Assembly: GCF_003013475.1 (NCBI RefSeq)
Contig: NZ_PXZO01000039.1
Location: forward strand, 1-64,000
DNA: 64,000 nt
Origin: Brevibacillus porteri
Lineage (GTDB): Bacteria; Bacillota; Bacilli; Brevibacillales; Brevibacillaceae
Direction: 5' to 3'
The notes below the pieces were generated by a model. The model was given only the letters and a program-made list of their open reading frames with translations. It ran no database searches and had not been told where the DNA came from. A program made the position numbers and the translations under genes. Shown here one piece after another: positions 17,518 through 26,522 of this stretch; the stretch's first letter is position 1; every line of letters starts with the position of its first letter.

Positions 17518-18915
17518 GTGCTGAATCTTGAGCAATTAACCCCGCGTAAGATCGTAGAGCATTTGGATAAATACATTGTCGGGCAGGCACAAGCCAAGAA
17601 AGCTATTGCTGTAGCGCTTCGCAACCGCTATCGTCGCAGTCGTTTGCCAGAGCAAATGATTGAAGAGGTTGTTCCAAAAAACATCTTGATGATCGGACCT
17701 ACTGGTGTTGGAAAAACGGAAATTGCACGTCGGATTGCAAAACTGACAGGTGCTCCTTTTATTAAAGTAGAAGCAACCAAGTTTACGGAAGTCGGTTATG
17801 TAGGACGCGATGTAGAATCGATGGTCCGTGATCTGGTGGAAGCTTCTATCCGTACGGTCAAACAGGAAAAAGTAGAGTCGGTGAAAGAGAAAGCCGAGAA
17901 GCTTGCGAATGAAGCGATTGTGGACGTACTCGTCCCATCTCGCAAGCAGTCGAACTCGTTCAAAAATCCGTTGGAGATGTTCTTCGGTGGACAGCAGCAA
18001 CAGCAGCAGGATACCTCTGATCAAGAAGAAGTGTCGATCCAGCAGCAACGCAGACAAGTCATGTGGCAATTGACGAATGGCCAGTTAGAAGAGCAAATGA
18101 TTGAGATTGAAGTCGAAGATCAATCACCTTCGATGTTTGACATGTTCCAGGTTCCGGGTACAGAACAAATGGGGATGCAAATGCAGGATATGCTCGGTAG
18201 CCTGATGCCTAAGCGGATGAAGAAACGAAAATTGCGAATAAAAGATGCGCGAAAGGTATTAATTCAGCAGGAAGCGCAAAAACTGGTGGATATGGACGAA
18301 GTTACGCAGGAGTCAATTCGTCGAGCTGAACAACACGGTATTATCTTCATTGACGAAATTGACAAGATTGCGGGTAAGGATGGGCGTGGCCCAGATGTAT
18401 CCCGTGAAGGGGTCCAGCGTGATATTTTACCGATTGTGGAAGGCTCAACTGTCATGACTAAGTACGGTCCTGTCAAAACAGATTATGTTCTGTTTATCGC
18501 AGCTGGTGCTTTTCACATGGCAAAACCATCCGATTTAATTCCTGAATTGCAAGGTCGTTTTCCGATTCGGGTGGAGCTGACTAGCTTGCGCGTTGAAGAT
18601 TTTGTCCGAATTTTGACTGAGCCTAAAAACGCGTTGCTTAAGCAGTACGTGGCCCTCTTGGAAACAGAAGGGGTGCGTATTGAATTTACACCGGAAGCCA
18701 TTCAGGAACTCGCTCATCTCGCTGCTGAGGTCAATCAGAGCACAGATAACATTGGTGCTAGACGATTGCACACCATATTGGAGAAGCTACTGGAGGATCT
18801 CTCTTTTGAAGCCCCAGAAATCCACCTAGAAGTTGTACAGATTACCCCCGATTATGTCAAACAGAAATTAGGTAAAATCGTGGGGAACAAAGACTTGAGT
18901 CAATATATTTTATAA
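17518..18915 (+). CDS. hslU: HslU/ClpY AAA+ unfoldase subunit (CodX)
   Basis: The ATP-driven unfoldase that feeds HslV. It has 465 residues. Walker A 'GPTGVGKTE' lies at about 61-69, followed by '[18 protein letters not shown]', and Walker B '[10 protein letters not shown]' near 276. A C-terminal small domain ends in 'LSQYIL', the tail that inserts into HslV. The intermediate domain holds a Gln-rich run ([10 protein letters not shown], then SIQQQRRQ), longer than I would expect. The GTG at 17518 is chosen because AAAGGGAGG precedes it; a TTG at 17494 would overlap hslV. Confidence 0.95.
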   Translation: MLNLEQLTPRKIVEHLDKYIVGQAQAKKAIAVALRNRYRRSRLPEQMIEEVVPKNILMIGPTGVGKTEIARRIAKLTGAPFIKVEATKFTEVGYVGRDVESMVRDLVEASIRTVKQEKVESVKEKAEKLANEAIVDVLVPSRKQSNSFKNPLEMFFGGQQQQQQDTSDQEEVSIQQQRRQVMWQLTNGQLEEQMIEIEVEDQSPSMFDMFQVPGTEQMGMQMQDMLGSLMPKRMKKRKLRIKDARKVLIQQEAQKLVDMDEVTQESIRRAEQHGIIFIDEIDKIAGKDGRGPDVSREGVQRDILPIVEGSTVMTKYGPVKTDYVLFIAAGAFHMAKPSDLIPELQGRFPIRVELTSLRVEDFVRILTEPKNALLKQYVALLETEGVRIEFTPEAIQELAHLAAEVNQSTDNIGARRLHTILEKLLEDLSFEAPEIHLEVVQITPDYVKQKLGKIVGNKDLSQYIL

Positions 18916-18955
18916 ACATTGGATAGGCAGCACATATAATTAGGAGGAAATACAG

Positions 18956-19735
18956 ATGGATCTACTGTCAAAAACAAGAAGAATTAACCGCATGTTGCAA
19001 AAATCCGCGGGTCATGCCGTGAACTTCAATGAAATGTCCCAAGTTTTGAGTGACGTTATCGAAGCAAATACGTATGTTGTAAGCCGCAAAGGAAAACTTC
19101 TCGGCTTTGCGATTCATCAAGAGATGGATAACAGCCGTATGCGTAAAATGCTGGAAGAGCGCCGTTTTCCAGAAGAGTACAGCATGGGGTTACTGAAAGT
19201 AGATGAAACATCTGCGAACCTGGATGTAGATAGCCCATACACCATTTTCCCAGTTGAAATGAAAGAAGTATTCCGCACAGGTTGGACGACGCTTGTTCCA
19301 ATTATGGGTGGAGGAGATCGTCTCGGTACGCTGATTTTGGGTCGTATTAACGATCAATTTGTCGATGACGACCTGATTCTTGCAGAAGTAGGGGCAACTG
19401 TAGTAGGTATGGAAATCTTGCGTGAGCGTTCTGAAGCAATCGAAGAAGAAGCACGCAGCAAAGCGGTTGTACAAATGGCGATTGGTTCCCTCTCTTATAG
19501 TGAGTTGGAAGCTGTTGAACATATTTTTGAAGAACTCGAAGGCAAAGAAGGCTTGCTCGTAGCCTCCAAAATCGCGGATCGCGTAGGGATTACTCGCTCC
19601 GTAATTGTAAACGCACTGCGCAAGTTGGAGAGTGCGGGCGTTATCGAATCCCGTTCTTTGGGGATGAAAGGTACCTTCATTAAAGTGCTGAATGAAAAGC
19701 TGTTGCCTGAACTGGAGAAGCTCAAAACCTCGTAA
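18956..19735 (+). CDS. codY: Global transcriptional regulator CodY
   Basis: CodY senses GTP and branched-chain amino acids and represses stationary-phase, nutrient and motility genes. The 259-residue protein starts '[19 protein letters not shown]'. It has a GAF-type N-terminal domain (to about 155, including 'ERRFPEEY') and a C-terminal winged HTH with '[26 protein letters not shown]', shown here in part. All match Bacillus CodY closely. A TAGGAGG site precedes the ATG. It ends the xerC-hslVU cluster and is followed by a terminator; the fla/che operon, a known CodY target in B. subtilis, is next. Confidence 0.97.
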   Translation: MDLLSKTRRINRMLQKSAGHAVNFNEMSQVLSDVIEANTYVVSRKGKLLGFAIHQEMDNSRMRKMLEERRFPEEYSMGLLKVDETSANLDVDSPYTIFPVEMKEVFRTGWTTLVPIMGGGDRLGTLILGRINDQFVDDDLILAEVGATVVGMEILRERSEAIEEEARSKAVVQMAIGSLSYSELEAVEHIFEELEGKEGLLVASKIADRVGITRSVIVNALRKLESAGVIESRSLGMKGTFIKVLNEKLLPELEKLKTS

Positions 19736-19767
19736 TATACCTTGCGAAAAGTTACAAGAAAGTAAAC

Positions 19768-19804
19768 AAAAGGTGTAGCAACTCAAGTTGCTGCACCTTT
19801 TCTC
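19768..19804 (+). terminator. Rho-independent terminator after codY
   Basis: A 13-bp stem (AGGTGTAGCAACT at 19771-19783 with AGTTGCTGCACCT, one G-U pair) flanked by AAA and TTTTCTC. It can also work partly in the reverse direction, since A's precede it. Confidence 0.92.
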
Positions 19805-20108
19805 ATGGGACTTTAGTCCTAATTAAAGCAAAAAACGACACATTATTACCATAAATTATATGATGATTTTTAATGCATACCTCGACGATTGCAATGGTTT
19901 GAATATGGTTTCCTTGTAAAATGCAGTAAAAAAACAGGAAAGATAAGGGATTTAGTCCCATTGAATCATTTTGAAAAACGTCATGAAAAGGGGCTTTTTT
20001 GTCCAAATTGATTTTGCTATGATTGAATCGTATTAGGGTGTCGAAAATACAGGAAATATAGGTGGATTTAGGGAAAGTAATTGACTCATATTGGGGGAGA
20101 AGGAAAAA
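19805..20108. other. fla/che upstream region with repeated TTTAG motif
   Basis: About 300 bases without a gene. Two short inverted-repeat motifs share a core: GGGACTTTAGTCC near 19808-19819 and GGGATTTAGTCCC near 19948-19960. A related GGATTTAGGG lies near 20064. Their place upstream of the flagellar promoter makes them candidate operator sites. No good match to the CodY box or to a riboswitch consensus was found by eye. Confidence 0.4.
19995..20023 (+). promoter_or_regulatory. Candidate fla/che operon promoter
   Basis: An extended -10 element, TGC-TATGAT (20015-20023), lies 17 bases after a T-rich -35 region (TTTTTT, 19995-20000). An overlapping alternative is TTGATT at 20008 with TATTAG at 20031 (17-base spacer). 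Both are about 75-90 bases before flgB. No sigma-D type TAAA/GCCGATAT pair was seen. Confidence 0.4.
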
Positions 20109-20522
20109 ATGCTGGATAGTTACCATCTGCAGGTCCTGGAGAGATCACTCGACGCTGCAACATTGCGACATAGAACGATCGCAAACAACCTTGCCAACAT
20201 AGACACCCCTCAATTCAAAAGTCAACAAGTCATCTTCGAGAGCTTTTTGCAAGATGAGTTGAACGCAAGAGCGGGAAATGGCAAGTTAGAAGCGTATCGG
20301 ACCAATCAACGACACCTACCGTTTGGAAATGTAGGCGGAGTTGCAGTACCACAGGTTGTGTCCAATCCGAATAACTTCATTCAGAACAGTGGCAATGATG
20401 TTGACTTGGAAACTGAAACAACAGAATTGGCCAAAAACCAAATTTGGTACAGTGGTTTAACGCAATTGACAGCAGGACATTTTCAAAAGCTACGCAGTGT
20501 AATTGAGGGTGGAGGTAAATAA
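20109..20522 (+). CDS. flgB: Flagellar basal-body rod protein FlgB
   Basis: The proximal rod subunit, first gene of the fla/che operon. It has 137 residues with the conserved rod-protein N-terminus 'HRTIANNLANIDTPQFK' and a C-terminal coiled-coil helix. The ATG at 20109 is placed by GGGGGAGAAGG upstream; a TTG at 20091 would lie within that site. The stop is two bases before flgC. Confidence 0.95.
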   Translation: MLDSYHLQVLERSLDAATLRHRTIANNLANIDTPQFKSQQVIFESFLQDELNARAGNGKLEAYRTNQRHLPFGNVGGVAVPQVVSNPNNFIQNSGNDVDLETETTELAKNQIWYSGLTQLTAGHFQKLRSVIEGGGK

Positions 20523-20524
20523 AG

Positions 20525-20983
20525 ATGAGCTTGTTTCAGGGAATTAACACAAGTGCTTCTGCCTTAACAGCTAACCGCTTGCGATTGGATACGATTTCTT
20601 CCAATATTGCGAATGCGGAAACCACTCGAGCAAACTTCGTAGATGGCGCCTGGCAGCCATATCGGAGGAAAATGGTGGAGTTGTCACCTCAAACAAATGG
20701 AACGTTTGATAACTTCCTGCAAGCAGCCGTGGGGACGGTCTCAGGAAGTCGGGGTGGACAAGGTGTAAAGGTTACATCGATTCAAGAAGACAATACTCCG
20801 TTTAAGCGAGTATTTGATCCATCTCACCCAGATGCAGATCAAGACGGATATCTCTTGATGCCGAATGTCGACCCGATGAAAGAGATGGTGGACATGATCT
20901 CTGCATCAAGATCATACGAAGCCAACGTGACAGCACTGAACGCTTCCAAATCGATGATGCTAAAAGCATTGGAAATCAAGTAA
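20525..20983 (+). CDS. flgC: Flagellar basal-body rod protein FlgC
   Basis: The second proximal rod subunit, 152 residues. The N-terminus has the family motif 'ISSNIANAETTRAN'. The C-terminal helix carries 'MKEMVDMISASRSYEANVTAL', split here as the typical FlgC ending. The ribosome binding site GGAGG lies within the end of flgB, indicating tight coupling. Confidence 0.96.
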   Translation: MSLFQGINTSASALTANRLRLDTISSNIANAETTRANFVDGAWQPYRRKMVELSPQTNGTFDNFLQAAVGTVSGSRGGQGVKVTSIQEDNTPFKRVFDPSHPDADQDGYLLMPNVDPMKEMVDMISASRSYEANVTALNASKSMMLKALEIK

Positions 20984-21007
20984 AGTGGGTGACAGTAAGG
21001 AATGGAA

Positions 21008-21298
21008 ATGAGTGCAATCTCCCAACTAACGCCAATTCGTACACCAAGTGTGAACAAGCCAACCCCAGCTGAAGTTTCCCAAGAATTCTCATCGTTTCTA
21101 TCGGATGCCATGAATAAAGTGAATCAGGCGCAAGTAGAATCGTCGAATCTTGCCGACAAGTTTGCAGCGGGAGAAATTACCGACTTGCACCAATTGACTG
21201 TTGCAGGTCAAAAAGCTTCCGTGATGCTACAAATGACTATGCAGGTCAGGAACAAGATGATTGAGTCTTATCAAGAAATCATGCGCATGTCGATTTGA
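21008..21298 (+). CDS. fliE: Flagellar hook-basal body protein FliE
   Basis: FliE joins the MS ring to the rod. The 96-residue product ends in the conserved 'MLQMTMQVRNKMIESYQEIMRM'-type helix, with 'LHQLTVAGQKASV' before it. Of two ATGs (21002, 21008) the second is preferred, since AAGGAATGG gives it proper spacing and it aligns with the family start (M-x-A-I-S). Confidence 0.93.
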   Translation: MSAISQLTPIRTPSVNKPTPAEVSQEFSSFLSDAMNKVNQAQVESSNLADKFAAGEITDLHQLTVAGQKASVMLQMTMQVRNKMIESYQEIMRMSI

Positions 21299-21328
21299 TC
21301 GTTGTTGGTATCCTTTGAGAGGTGAAAC

Positions 21329-22918
21329 ATGAACGAACGTTTAGCAGTATACAAAGACCAGATTACGTCAAAATGGAACCAATTTTCCAAGAAACAAAAA
21401 TGGATGATTCTCGGTATTTCGCTCTTCCTCTTGATTTCTCTTGGTCTATACATATACATCGCTTCTCAGCCGGTGTACAAACCACTCTACAACCAAAAAT
21501 TGAGTGAACAAGAAATCGGGACTATCAAGCAAGAGTTGGAAGCTTCACAAATTCCATATCGAATCACGGGGAATGGTACAAGTATCGAGGTTCCAGAAAA
21601 AATGGCACAAGATGTCATTGTCGATTTGGCTGCACAAGGTATTCCGAGTCAAGCAGGAATTAATGCAGAAATTTTCTCCAGTACCCTTGGAGTTACAGAT
21701 CGCCAATTTGATGTCATGAAGAAAGAGGCTTTGCAACAAGAGCTGCGCAAAATGCTGGAACGTGTAAAAGGTGTACGCTCCGCACAAGTGATGATTACAT
21801 TGCCGCAGGAAAGCGTTTGGGTGACGGAGACTCCGGATACAGCGACGGCTTCCGTTATCGTCGATGTTGAACCTGGAACAACGCTTGATCAAAAGCAAAT
21901 TAACTCGCTATATCTGCTTGTTTCCCGAAGCGTTCCGAAATTGCCGATGGAAGCGATTGCGATTACAGACCAGTATTCCAATCCACTAGAACGTTCCGAA
22001 GGCAATGAAAGCGAAGGCACATTGAGTAGCTTTAAGCAACAGGAAACAATCAAAGCGGATGTTGAAAAGAAAATTCAACAAAACCTGTACAACTTGTTGG
22101 GTACAATCATGGGACGCGATAAAGTCATCGTCCATACGTTCATCAAAATGAACTTTGACAAAGAAAATCGCGTAGAGAACATAGTTGAGGCACCTGACAA
22201 AGAGAATAACGAAGGACTTATCATTTCTTCTCAAAAATTATCAAAAGCCTTCTCTGGACAAGGTCAACCTCCAGGGGGAATTGCAGGAACCAATAACAAT
22301 GCAGTTACAAATTACCCGGGAGCTACCCCACAAGGAAGTAACAGTCAATATGAAGAGTTGAATGATACGATTAACCGTGAAGTAAATCGCATCACACGAA
22401 ATGTTACATCAAGCCCGTACAAGATCGAAGACATCACAATCAACGTTGGGGTAGAACCGCCAGCTGGTGGAACGATGGATGCTGCTACGCTCGAGAGCAT
22501 CAAACAAGTGTTGCGCAATGTTGTTCGTGTCACTTTGAGTGATCAGGTTTCTGATTTAACGGATGCTGAGTTGGACAAGCATATTTCTGTACTCCCTCGT
22601 CAGTTCTCAGGAAAAGCTGAGATTGAGGATTCCAGTGCACTAAGTCCTGCTGTTCTTTGGACAGTTGGTGGTATTGCAGTCTTGGCACTTGCTGCTGTTG
22701 CCTTCCTCGTTTATCGCAGACGCAGTCAAGCGAAGCAACAACAAGAAGAAGACGAATTGCCAGACTTGCTGACACCGTTAAACGCGGCCGAAATACCAGA
22801 CTTGATTTACCAAGAAGATGGAGACCAGGTAGTGGTCAGAAAGCAACTTGAAAAATTGGCGCGAAGCAAACCAGATGAGTTTGTTGTTCTGCTTCGTACT
22901 TGGTTAGCAGAAGATTAA
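21329..22918 (+). CDS. fliF: Flagellar MS-ring protein FliF
   Basis: FliF forms the MS ring in the membrane, around the export gate. It has 529 residues. A first membrane segment is at about 26-47 (ILGISLFLLISLGLYIYIA), followed by the periplasmic-side YscJ/FliF domains with 'LAAQGIPSQ' and 'RVKGVRSAQVMITLPQES'. A glycine/asparagine-rich region lies near 310-335. A second membrane segment (about 443-464) and a cytoplasmic tail that binds FliG complete it. A GAGAGGTG site precedes the ATG. Confidence 0.97.
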   Translation: MNERLAVYKDQITSKWNQFSKKQKWMILGISLFLLISLGLYIYIASQPVYKPLYNQKLSEQEIGTIKQELEASQIPYRITGNGTSIEVPEKMAQDVIVDLAAQGIPSQAGINAEIFSSTLGVTDRQFDVMKKEALQQELRKMLERVKGVRSAQVMITLPQESVWVTETPDTATASVIVDVEPGTTLDQKQINSLYLLVSRSVPKLPMEAIAITDQYSNPLERSEGNESEGTLSSFKQQETIKADVEKKIQQNLYNLLGTIMGRDKVIVHTFIKMNFDKENRVENIVEAPDKENNEGLIISSQKLSKAFSGQGQPPGGIAGTNNNAVTNYPGATPQGSNSQYEELNDTINREVNRITRNVTSSPYKIEDITINVGVEPPAGGTMDAATLESIKQVLRNVVRVTLSDQVSDLTDAELDKHISVLPRQFSGKAEIEDSSALSPAVLWTVGGIAVLALAAVAFLVYRRRSQAKQQQEEDELPDLLTPLNAAEIPDLIYQEDGDQVVVRKQLEKLARSKPDEFVVLLRTWLAED

Positions 22919-22930
22919 GGAGTGAATGGT

Positions 22931-23944
22931 ATGGCTCGCGGCGCTAAAGAGTTGTCAGGACGACAAAAGGCAGCTATCCTCCTCATCTCACTCGGGCCGG
23001 AAGTTTCTGCCCAGGTGTTCAAGCATTTACGTGAGGATGAGATCGAGCAACTGACATTAGAAATCGCCAATGTGCGAAAAGTGGATACGGATGAAAAAGA
23101 TAAAATTTTATCTGAATTTCACCAGATAGCAGTTGCCAAAGAGGTAATTGCACAAGGCGGGATTACGTACGCCAAAGAAATTTTGCAAAAAGCTTTGGGT
23201 GAGACCAAAGCGATGGATATTATCAATCGCTTGACGGCAAACCTTCAAGTTCGACCGTTTGACTTTGCTAGAAAGGCTGACCCAGGTCAAATCCTTAACT
23301 TTATTCAAAATGAACATCCGCAAACGATAGCTTTGGTGCTTTCTTATCTGGAAGCTCAACAAGCAGCCATGATCTTGTCCGCTCTTCCGCAAGAGCGTCA
23401 AGCAGAGGTTGCGAAACGTATTGCGACTATGGACAGCACTTCACCGGAAGTAATCGCTCAAGTTGAACAGGTATTGGAGCAAAAGCTCTCTGCCACTGTT
23501 ACCCAAGATTACACGCAGGCAGGCGGGATCGAAGCGATCGTGGCTGTACTCAACGGTGTCGATCGTGGAACCGAACGCACGATTCTGGATTCCCTCGAAA
23601 TTCAAGATCCAGAACTGGCAGAAGAAATCAAGAAGCGTATGTTCGTCTTCGAGGATATTGCTACTCTCGACAACCGTTCGATTCAGCGCGTTATCCGCGA
23701 TGTGGAAAATGCCGATCTGCAACTTTCTCTCAAAGTATCCAGCGAAGAGGTTCGGGAAGTTATTTTCCGGAACATGTCCAAACGGATGGCGGATACCTTC
23801 AAAGAAGAAATGGAGTTTATGGGCCCAGTTCGCCTTCGCGACGTCGAAGAGGCACAATCTCGTATCGTTGCAATTATCCGTCGCTTAGAGGAGGCTGGTG
23901 AGATCATCATCGCCCGCGGTGGAGGAGATGATATCATTGTCTAG
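22931..23944 (+). CDS. fliG: Flagellar motor switch protein FliG
   Basis: FliG is the torque-generating rotor protein that contacts the stator. The 337-residue product has the N-terminal FliF-binding domain ('GRQKAAILLISLGPEVSAQV'), the middle domain with 'NEHPQTIALVLSYL' and the EHPQR-type motif, and the C-terminal domain with charged torque helix ('RSIQRVIRDVENADLQLSLK', 'ISKRMADTF' region). The ATG at 22931 follows AAGGAG with an 8-base spacer; the GTG at 22922 lies too close. It overlaps the start of fliH. Confidence 0.97.
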   Translation: MARGAKELSGRQKAAILLISLGPEVSAQVFKHLREDEIEQLTLEIANVRKVDTDEKDKILSEFHQIAVAKEVIAQGGITYAKEILQKALGETKAMDIINRLTANLQVRPFDFARKADPGQILNFIQNEHPQTIALVLSYLEAQQAAMILSALPQERQAEVAKRIATMDSTSPEVIAQVEQVLEQKLSATVTQDYTQAGGIEAIVAVLNGVDRGTERTILDSLEIQDPELAEEIKKRMFVFEDIATLDNRSIQRVIRDVENADLQLSLKVSSEEVREVIFRNMSKRMADTFKEEMEFMGPVRLRDVEEAQSRIVAIIRRLEEAGEIIIARGGGDDIIV

Positions 23945-24746
23945 GATCATCAAAAGCGCCAATTATCGGCCTTCTGAGGAATCTTTTCTCCTCTCGGTAA
24001 CGCCTGTACCACTTAAGACGGAAGAAGTTGCTGAAAGGTTGCAAGAAAATCAGGAAATTTTTAATCAAGCTGAGATCGAGGCGAAAACGATCATCTCAGA
24101 TGCAGAAGAAACCGCGCAAAGCATCTTGCAGCAAGCTTCGGAGCAAGCAGAGCAATTAAGACAAGAGACGCTTGCTCAGATGGAAGAATGGTGGGAACAA
24201 AAGCGTCAGGAAGCTGCGCAGTTGTTTCAACAAGTACAAGAACAGGCTATGACGGAAGGGCAGGAGGCAGGTTTCGAAGCGGGTAAACGTGAGGCATACG
24301 AGGAGCAAACAGCTACACTCAGCCAAGCAAAAACCATTCTGGAACAGGCGTTTGCCGAAAAAAAACAGATTATAGCTGAGGCGGAGCCTTTTCTAGTGGA
24401 ACTCAGCATGGAAATCGCTAAAAAAATCATTGGACAGGAATTGCAACAGCATCCCGAGCAGGTCCTGGAAATAACGAAAAAGGCACTCCGACGCTCACGT
24501 GTTTATGGCGAGATTACGGTATGTGTCAACCATAAGTACTTCGATTATGTGCTCGAACATCGTGCTGGTTTTCTGGAATTGTTAGATGGACAAGCAGAGC
24601 TCTCCATTTACCCTGACTATACCGTACAAGATGGTGGATGTGTCATCCGTACTGCTTTGGGAAGTGTCGATGCCCGCATTGATACACAAATGGAGGAGAT
24701 TAAACAGGCGCTGCTTACGATTGCCCGAGGAAGTGAGGCTCCATGA
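23937..24746 (+). CDS. fliH: Flagellar assembly protein FliH
   Basis: FliH is the stator-like regulator of the export ATPase FliI. It is 269 residues from a TTG at 23937, chosen because GGAGGAG lies nine bases upstream; an ATG at 23928 abuts that site. Either start lies inside the end of fliG. The protein is a long Glu/Gln-rich helix (about 40-130) with a GxxxG-like 'TEGQEAGFEAGKREAYEE' stretch, split here, and a C-terminal V-ATPase-E-like domain with 'VELSMEIAKKIIGQEL'. It overlaps fliI by four bases. Confidence 0.93.
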   Translation: MSRIIKSANYRPSEESFLLSVTPVPLKTEEVAERLQENQEIFNQAEIEAKTIISDAEETAQSILQQASEQAEQLRQETLAQMEEWWEQKRQEAAQLFQQVQEQAMTEGQEAGFEAGKREAYEEQTATLSQAKTILEQAFAEKKQIIAEAEPFLVELSMEIAKKIIGQELQQHPEQVLEITKKALRRSRVYGEITVCVNHKYFDYVLEHRAGFLELLDGQAELSIYPDYTVQDGGCVIRTALGSVDARIDTQMEEIKQALLTIARGSEAP

Positions 24747-26062
24747 GCATCCTAGATCTCTCGAAGTACAAGTACATGCTGCATGGATTAGATCCGATGC
24801 GCGTGAATGGTAAAGTGACACAGGTTGTTGGACTCACTATTGAGTCGCAAGGGCCAGAAGTGAAATTAGGCGAGATATGCCATCTATATCCGGCTAACAC
24901 AAAGGAACCGATCATCGCAGAAGTCGTTGGCTTTCGCGAAAACAAAGTGCTGTTAATGCCATTAGGCGAATTGACCGAAATTGGTCCAGGTTGTGATGTG
25001 GTCGCGACAGGACGTTCACTAGATGTAAAAGTTGGACCAGAAATATTGGGTTCGATCCTAGATGGATTGGGTCGACCCTATCAAGGTTCACTGCCATTTG
25101 GACTGACGTCTTATCCTACGAACAACATGCCGCCAAATCCGATCCTTCGACCGCGCATTCAAGAACCATTGAGTGTAGGTGTAAGAGCGATAGATGGTCT
25201 GCTTACCATTGGGAAAGGTCAACGGGTCGGCATCTTCGCTGGATCAGGGGTAGGAAAAAGTACATTGATGGGAATGATCGCCCGAAATACTACGGCAGAC
25301 ATCAATGTCATTGGTCTTATTGGAGAACGCGGCCGTGAAGTCATGGAGTTTATCGAGCGCGATCTTGGGGAAGAAGGACTAAAGCGGTCTGTTGTTGTCG
25401 TAGCTACTTCCGATCAACCTGCCATGATTCGAATCAAGGGAGCAATGATTGCGACATCCATAGCGGAATATTTCCGCGATCGTGGAATGAATGTCATGCT
25501 CATGATGGATTCCGTCACGCGCTTTGCCATGGCACAACGTGAGGTGGGCTTGGCAATCGGAGAACCGCCGGCTACGCGTGGTTATACGCCATCGGTTTTT
25601 GCGATGTTGCCAAAGCTAATGGAGCGCGCAGGAACAGCGGATAAGGGAAGTATTACAGCCTTTTATACCGTACTGGTTGATTCTGACGACATGAACGATC
25701 CGATTGCGGATGCGGCGCGGGGGATTTTGGACGGTCACATCGTTCTTGACCGGAAGATCGCTCACAAAGGTCACTTTCCTGCCATTGATGTGATGGCGAG
25801 TGTAAGTCGTGTCATGAATGAAATCGTCGATAGTAACCATTTGGATGCTGCTCGTCAGCTGAAAAAGCATTTGGCTACGTTTCGTGAAGCGGAGGACCTC
25901 ATTAATATTGGGGCGTACAAGCCGGGAAGCAACCGGGAAATCGATGCGGCTATTCGCTACCGTGATATCATTTCTGGATTTACGGCACAAGGAACGCATG
26001 AGACATCTACTTTGCAGGGCGCTATCCAAACGTTGACAGCTCATTTCGGAGGAGTGAACTAA
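24743..26062 (+). CDS. fliI: Flagellum-specific ATPase FliI
   Basis: FliI powers delivery of substrates to the flagellar type III export gate. The 439-residue protein resembles F1-ATPase beta: P-loop 'GSGVGKST' near 168, 'LIGERGREVMEF', Walker B 'VMLMMDSVTRFA', and 'REVGLAIGEPPATRGYTPSVF', given in part. The ATG overlaps the fliH stop (ATGA) and codon coupling is likely. Length is standard for the family. Confidence 0.97.
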   Translation: MSILDLSKYKYMLHGLDPMRVNGKVTQVVGLTIESQGPEVKLGEICHLYPANTKEPIIAEVVGFRENKVLLMPLGELTEIGPGCDVVATGRSLDVKVGPEILGSILDGLGRPYQGSLPFGLTSYPTNNMPPNPILRPRIQEPLSVGVRAIDGLLTIGKGQRVGIFAGSGVGKSTLMGMIARNTTADINVIGLIGERGREVMEFIERDLGEEGLKRSVVVVATSDQPAMIRIKGAMIATSIAEYFRDRGMNVMLMMDSVTRFAMAQREVGLAIGEPPATRGYTPSVFAMLPKLMERAGTADKGSITAFYTVLVDSDDMNDPIADAARGILDGHIVLDRKIAHKGHFPAIDVMASVSRVMNEIVDSNHLDAARQLKKHLATFREAEDLINIGAYKPGSNREIDAAIRYRDIISGFTAQGTHETSTLQGAIQTLTAHFGGVN

Positions 26063-26063
26063 C

Positions 26064-26510
26064 GTGCGTGTGTTTCAGTTTCATCTCCAAAAGGTTCTTG
26101 ATTTAAAGGAAAAAGAAAAAGAACAAGCAGAGTGGGCTTTCGGAAAGTCGATCCAGCGTAAAAACGAAGAAGAGTGGAAGCTTACTCAACTAACCGAACA
26201 TCATGACGAGATGACGGTGAAGCTTCAGGAAGTACAGATGCAGACATGCAGTGCTGCACAGCTCATTTCCATTACCCAATATCAGCAATCTGTTGCGAGA
26301 TCCATCCAGAATCAGCAACATACCTTGCACGGTTGTGAACAGGATGTGGAACGCTGTCAGTCACGATTGACGGAACGTATGAAAGAGTCCCAACTATGGC
26401 AACGCCTTCGGGAAAAGTCGCTCCACCAATTTCTGGACGACCAGAAGCAAAAAGAGCAAAAAGAGTTGGATGAGATCGGTACGCAGCTCTATCTTCGCCG
26501 AAGCTACTGA
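26064..26510 (+). CDS. fliJ: Flagellar export chaperone FliJ
   Basis: FliJ is the coiled-coil stalk that sits in the FliI ring. The 148-residue protein is almost entirely helical and rich in Gln, Glu and Lys, with the typical start 'FQFHLQKVLDLKEKEKEQAEW'-like segment, split here. It uses a GTG start two bases after the fliI stop, with GGAGTG upstream as ribosome binding site. Identification rests on this start, size and its fixed place after fliI. Confidence 0.9.
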   Translation: MRVFQFHLQKVLDLKEKEKEQAEWAFGKSIQRKNEEEWKLTQLTEHHDEMTVKLQEVQMQTCSAAQLISITQYQQSVARSIQNQQHTLHGCEQDVERCQSRLTERMKESQLWQRLREKSLHQFLDDQKQKEQKELDEIGTQLYLRRSY

Positions 26511-26522
26511 GGGAGGTTCCAA

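Noticed and set aside
17518-18915. Gln-rich run in HslU as a repeat-expansion finding
   Set aside because: The intermediate domain of HslU varies in length and composition, and the run is short.
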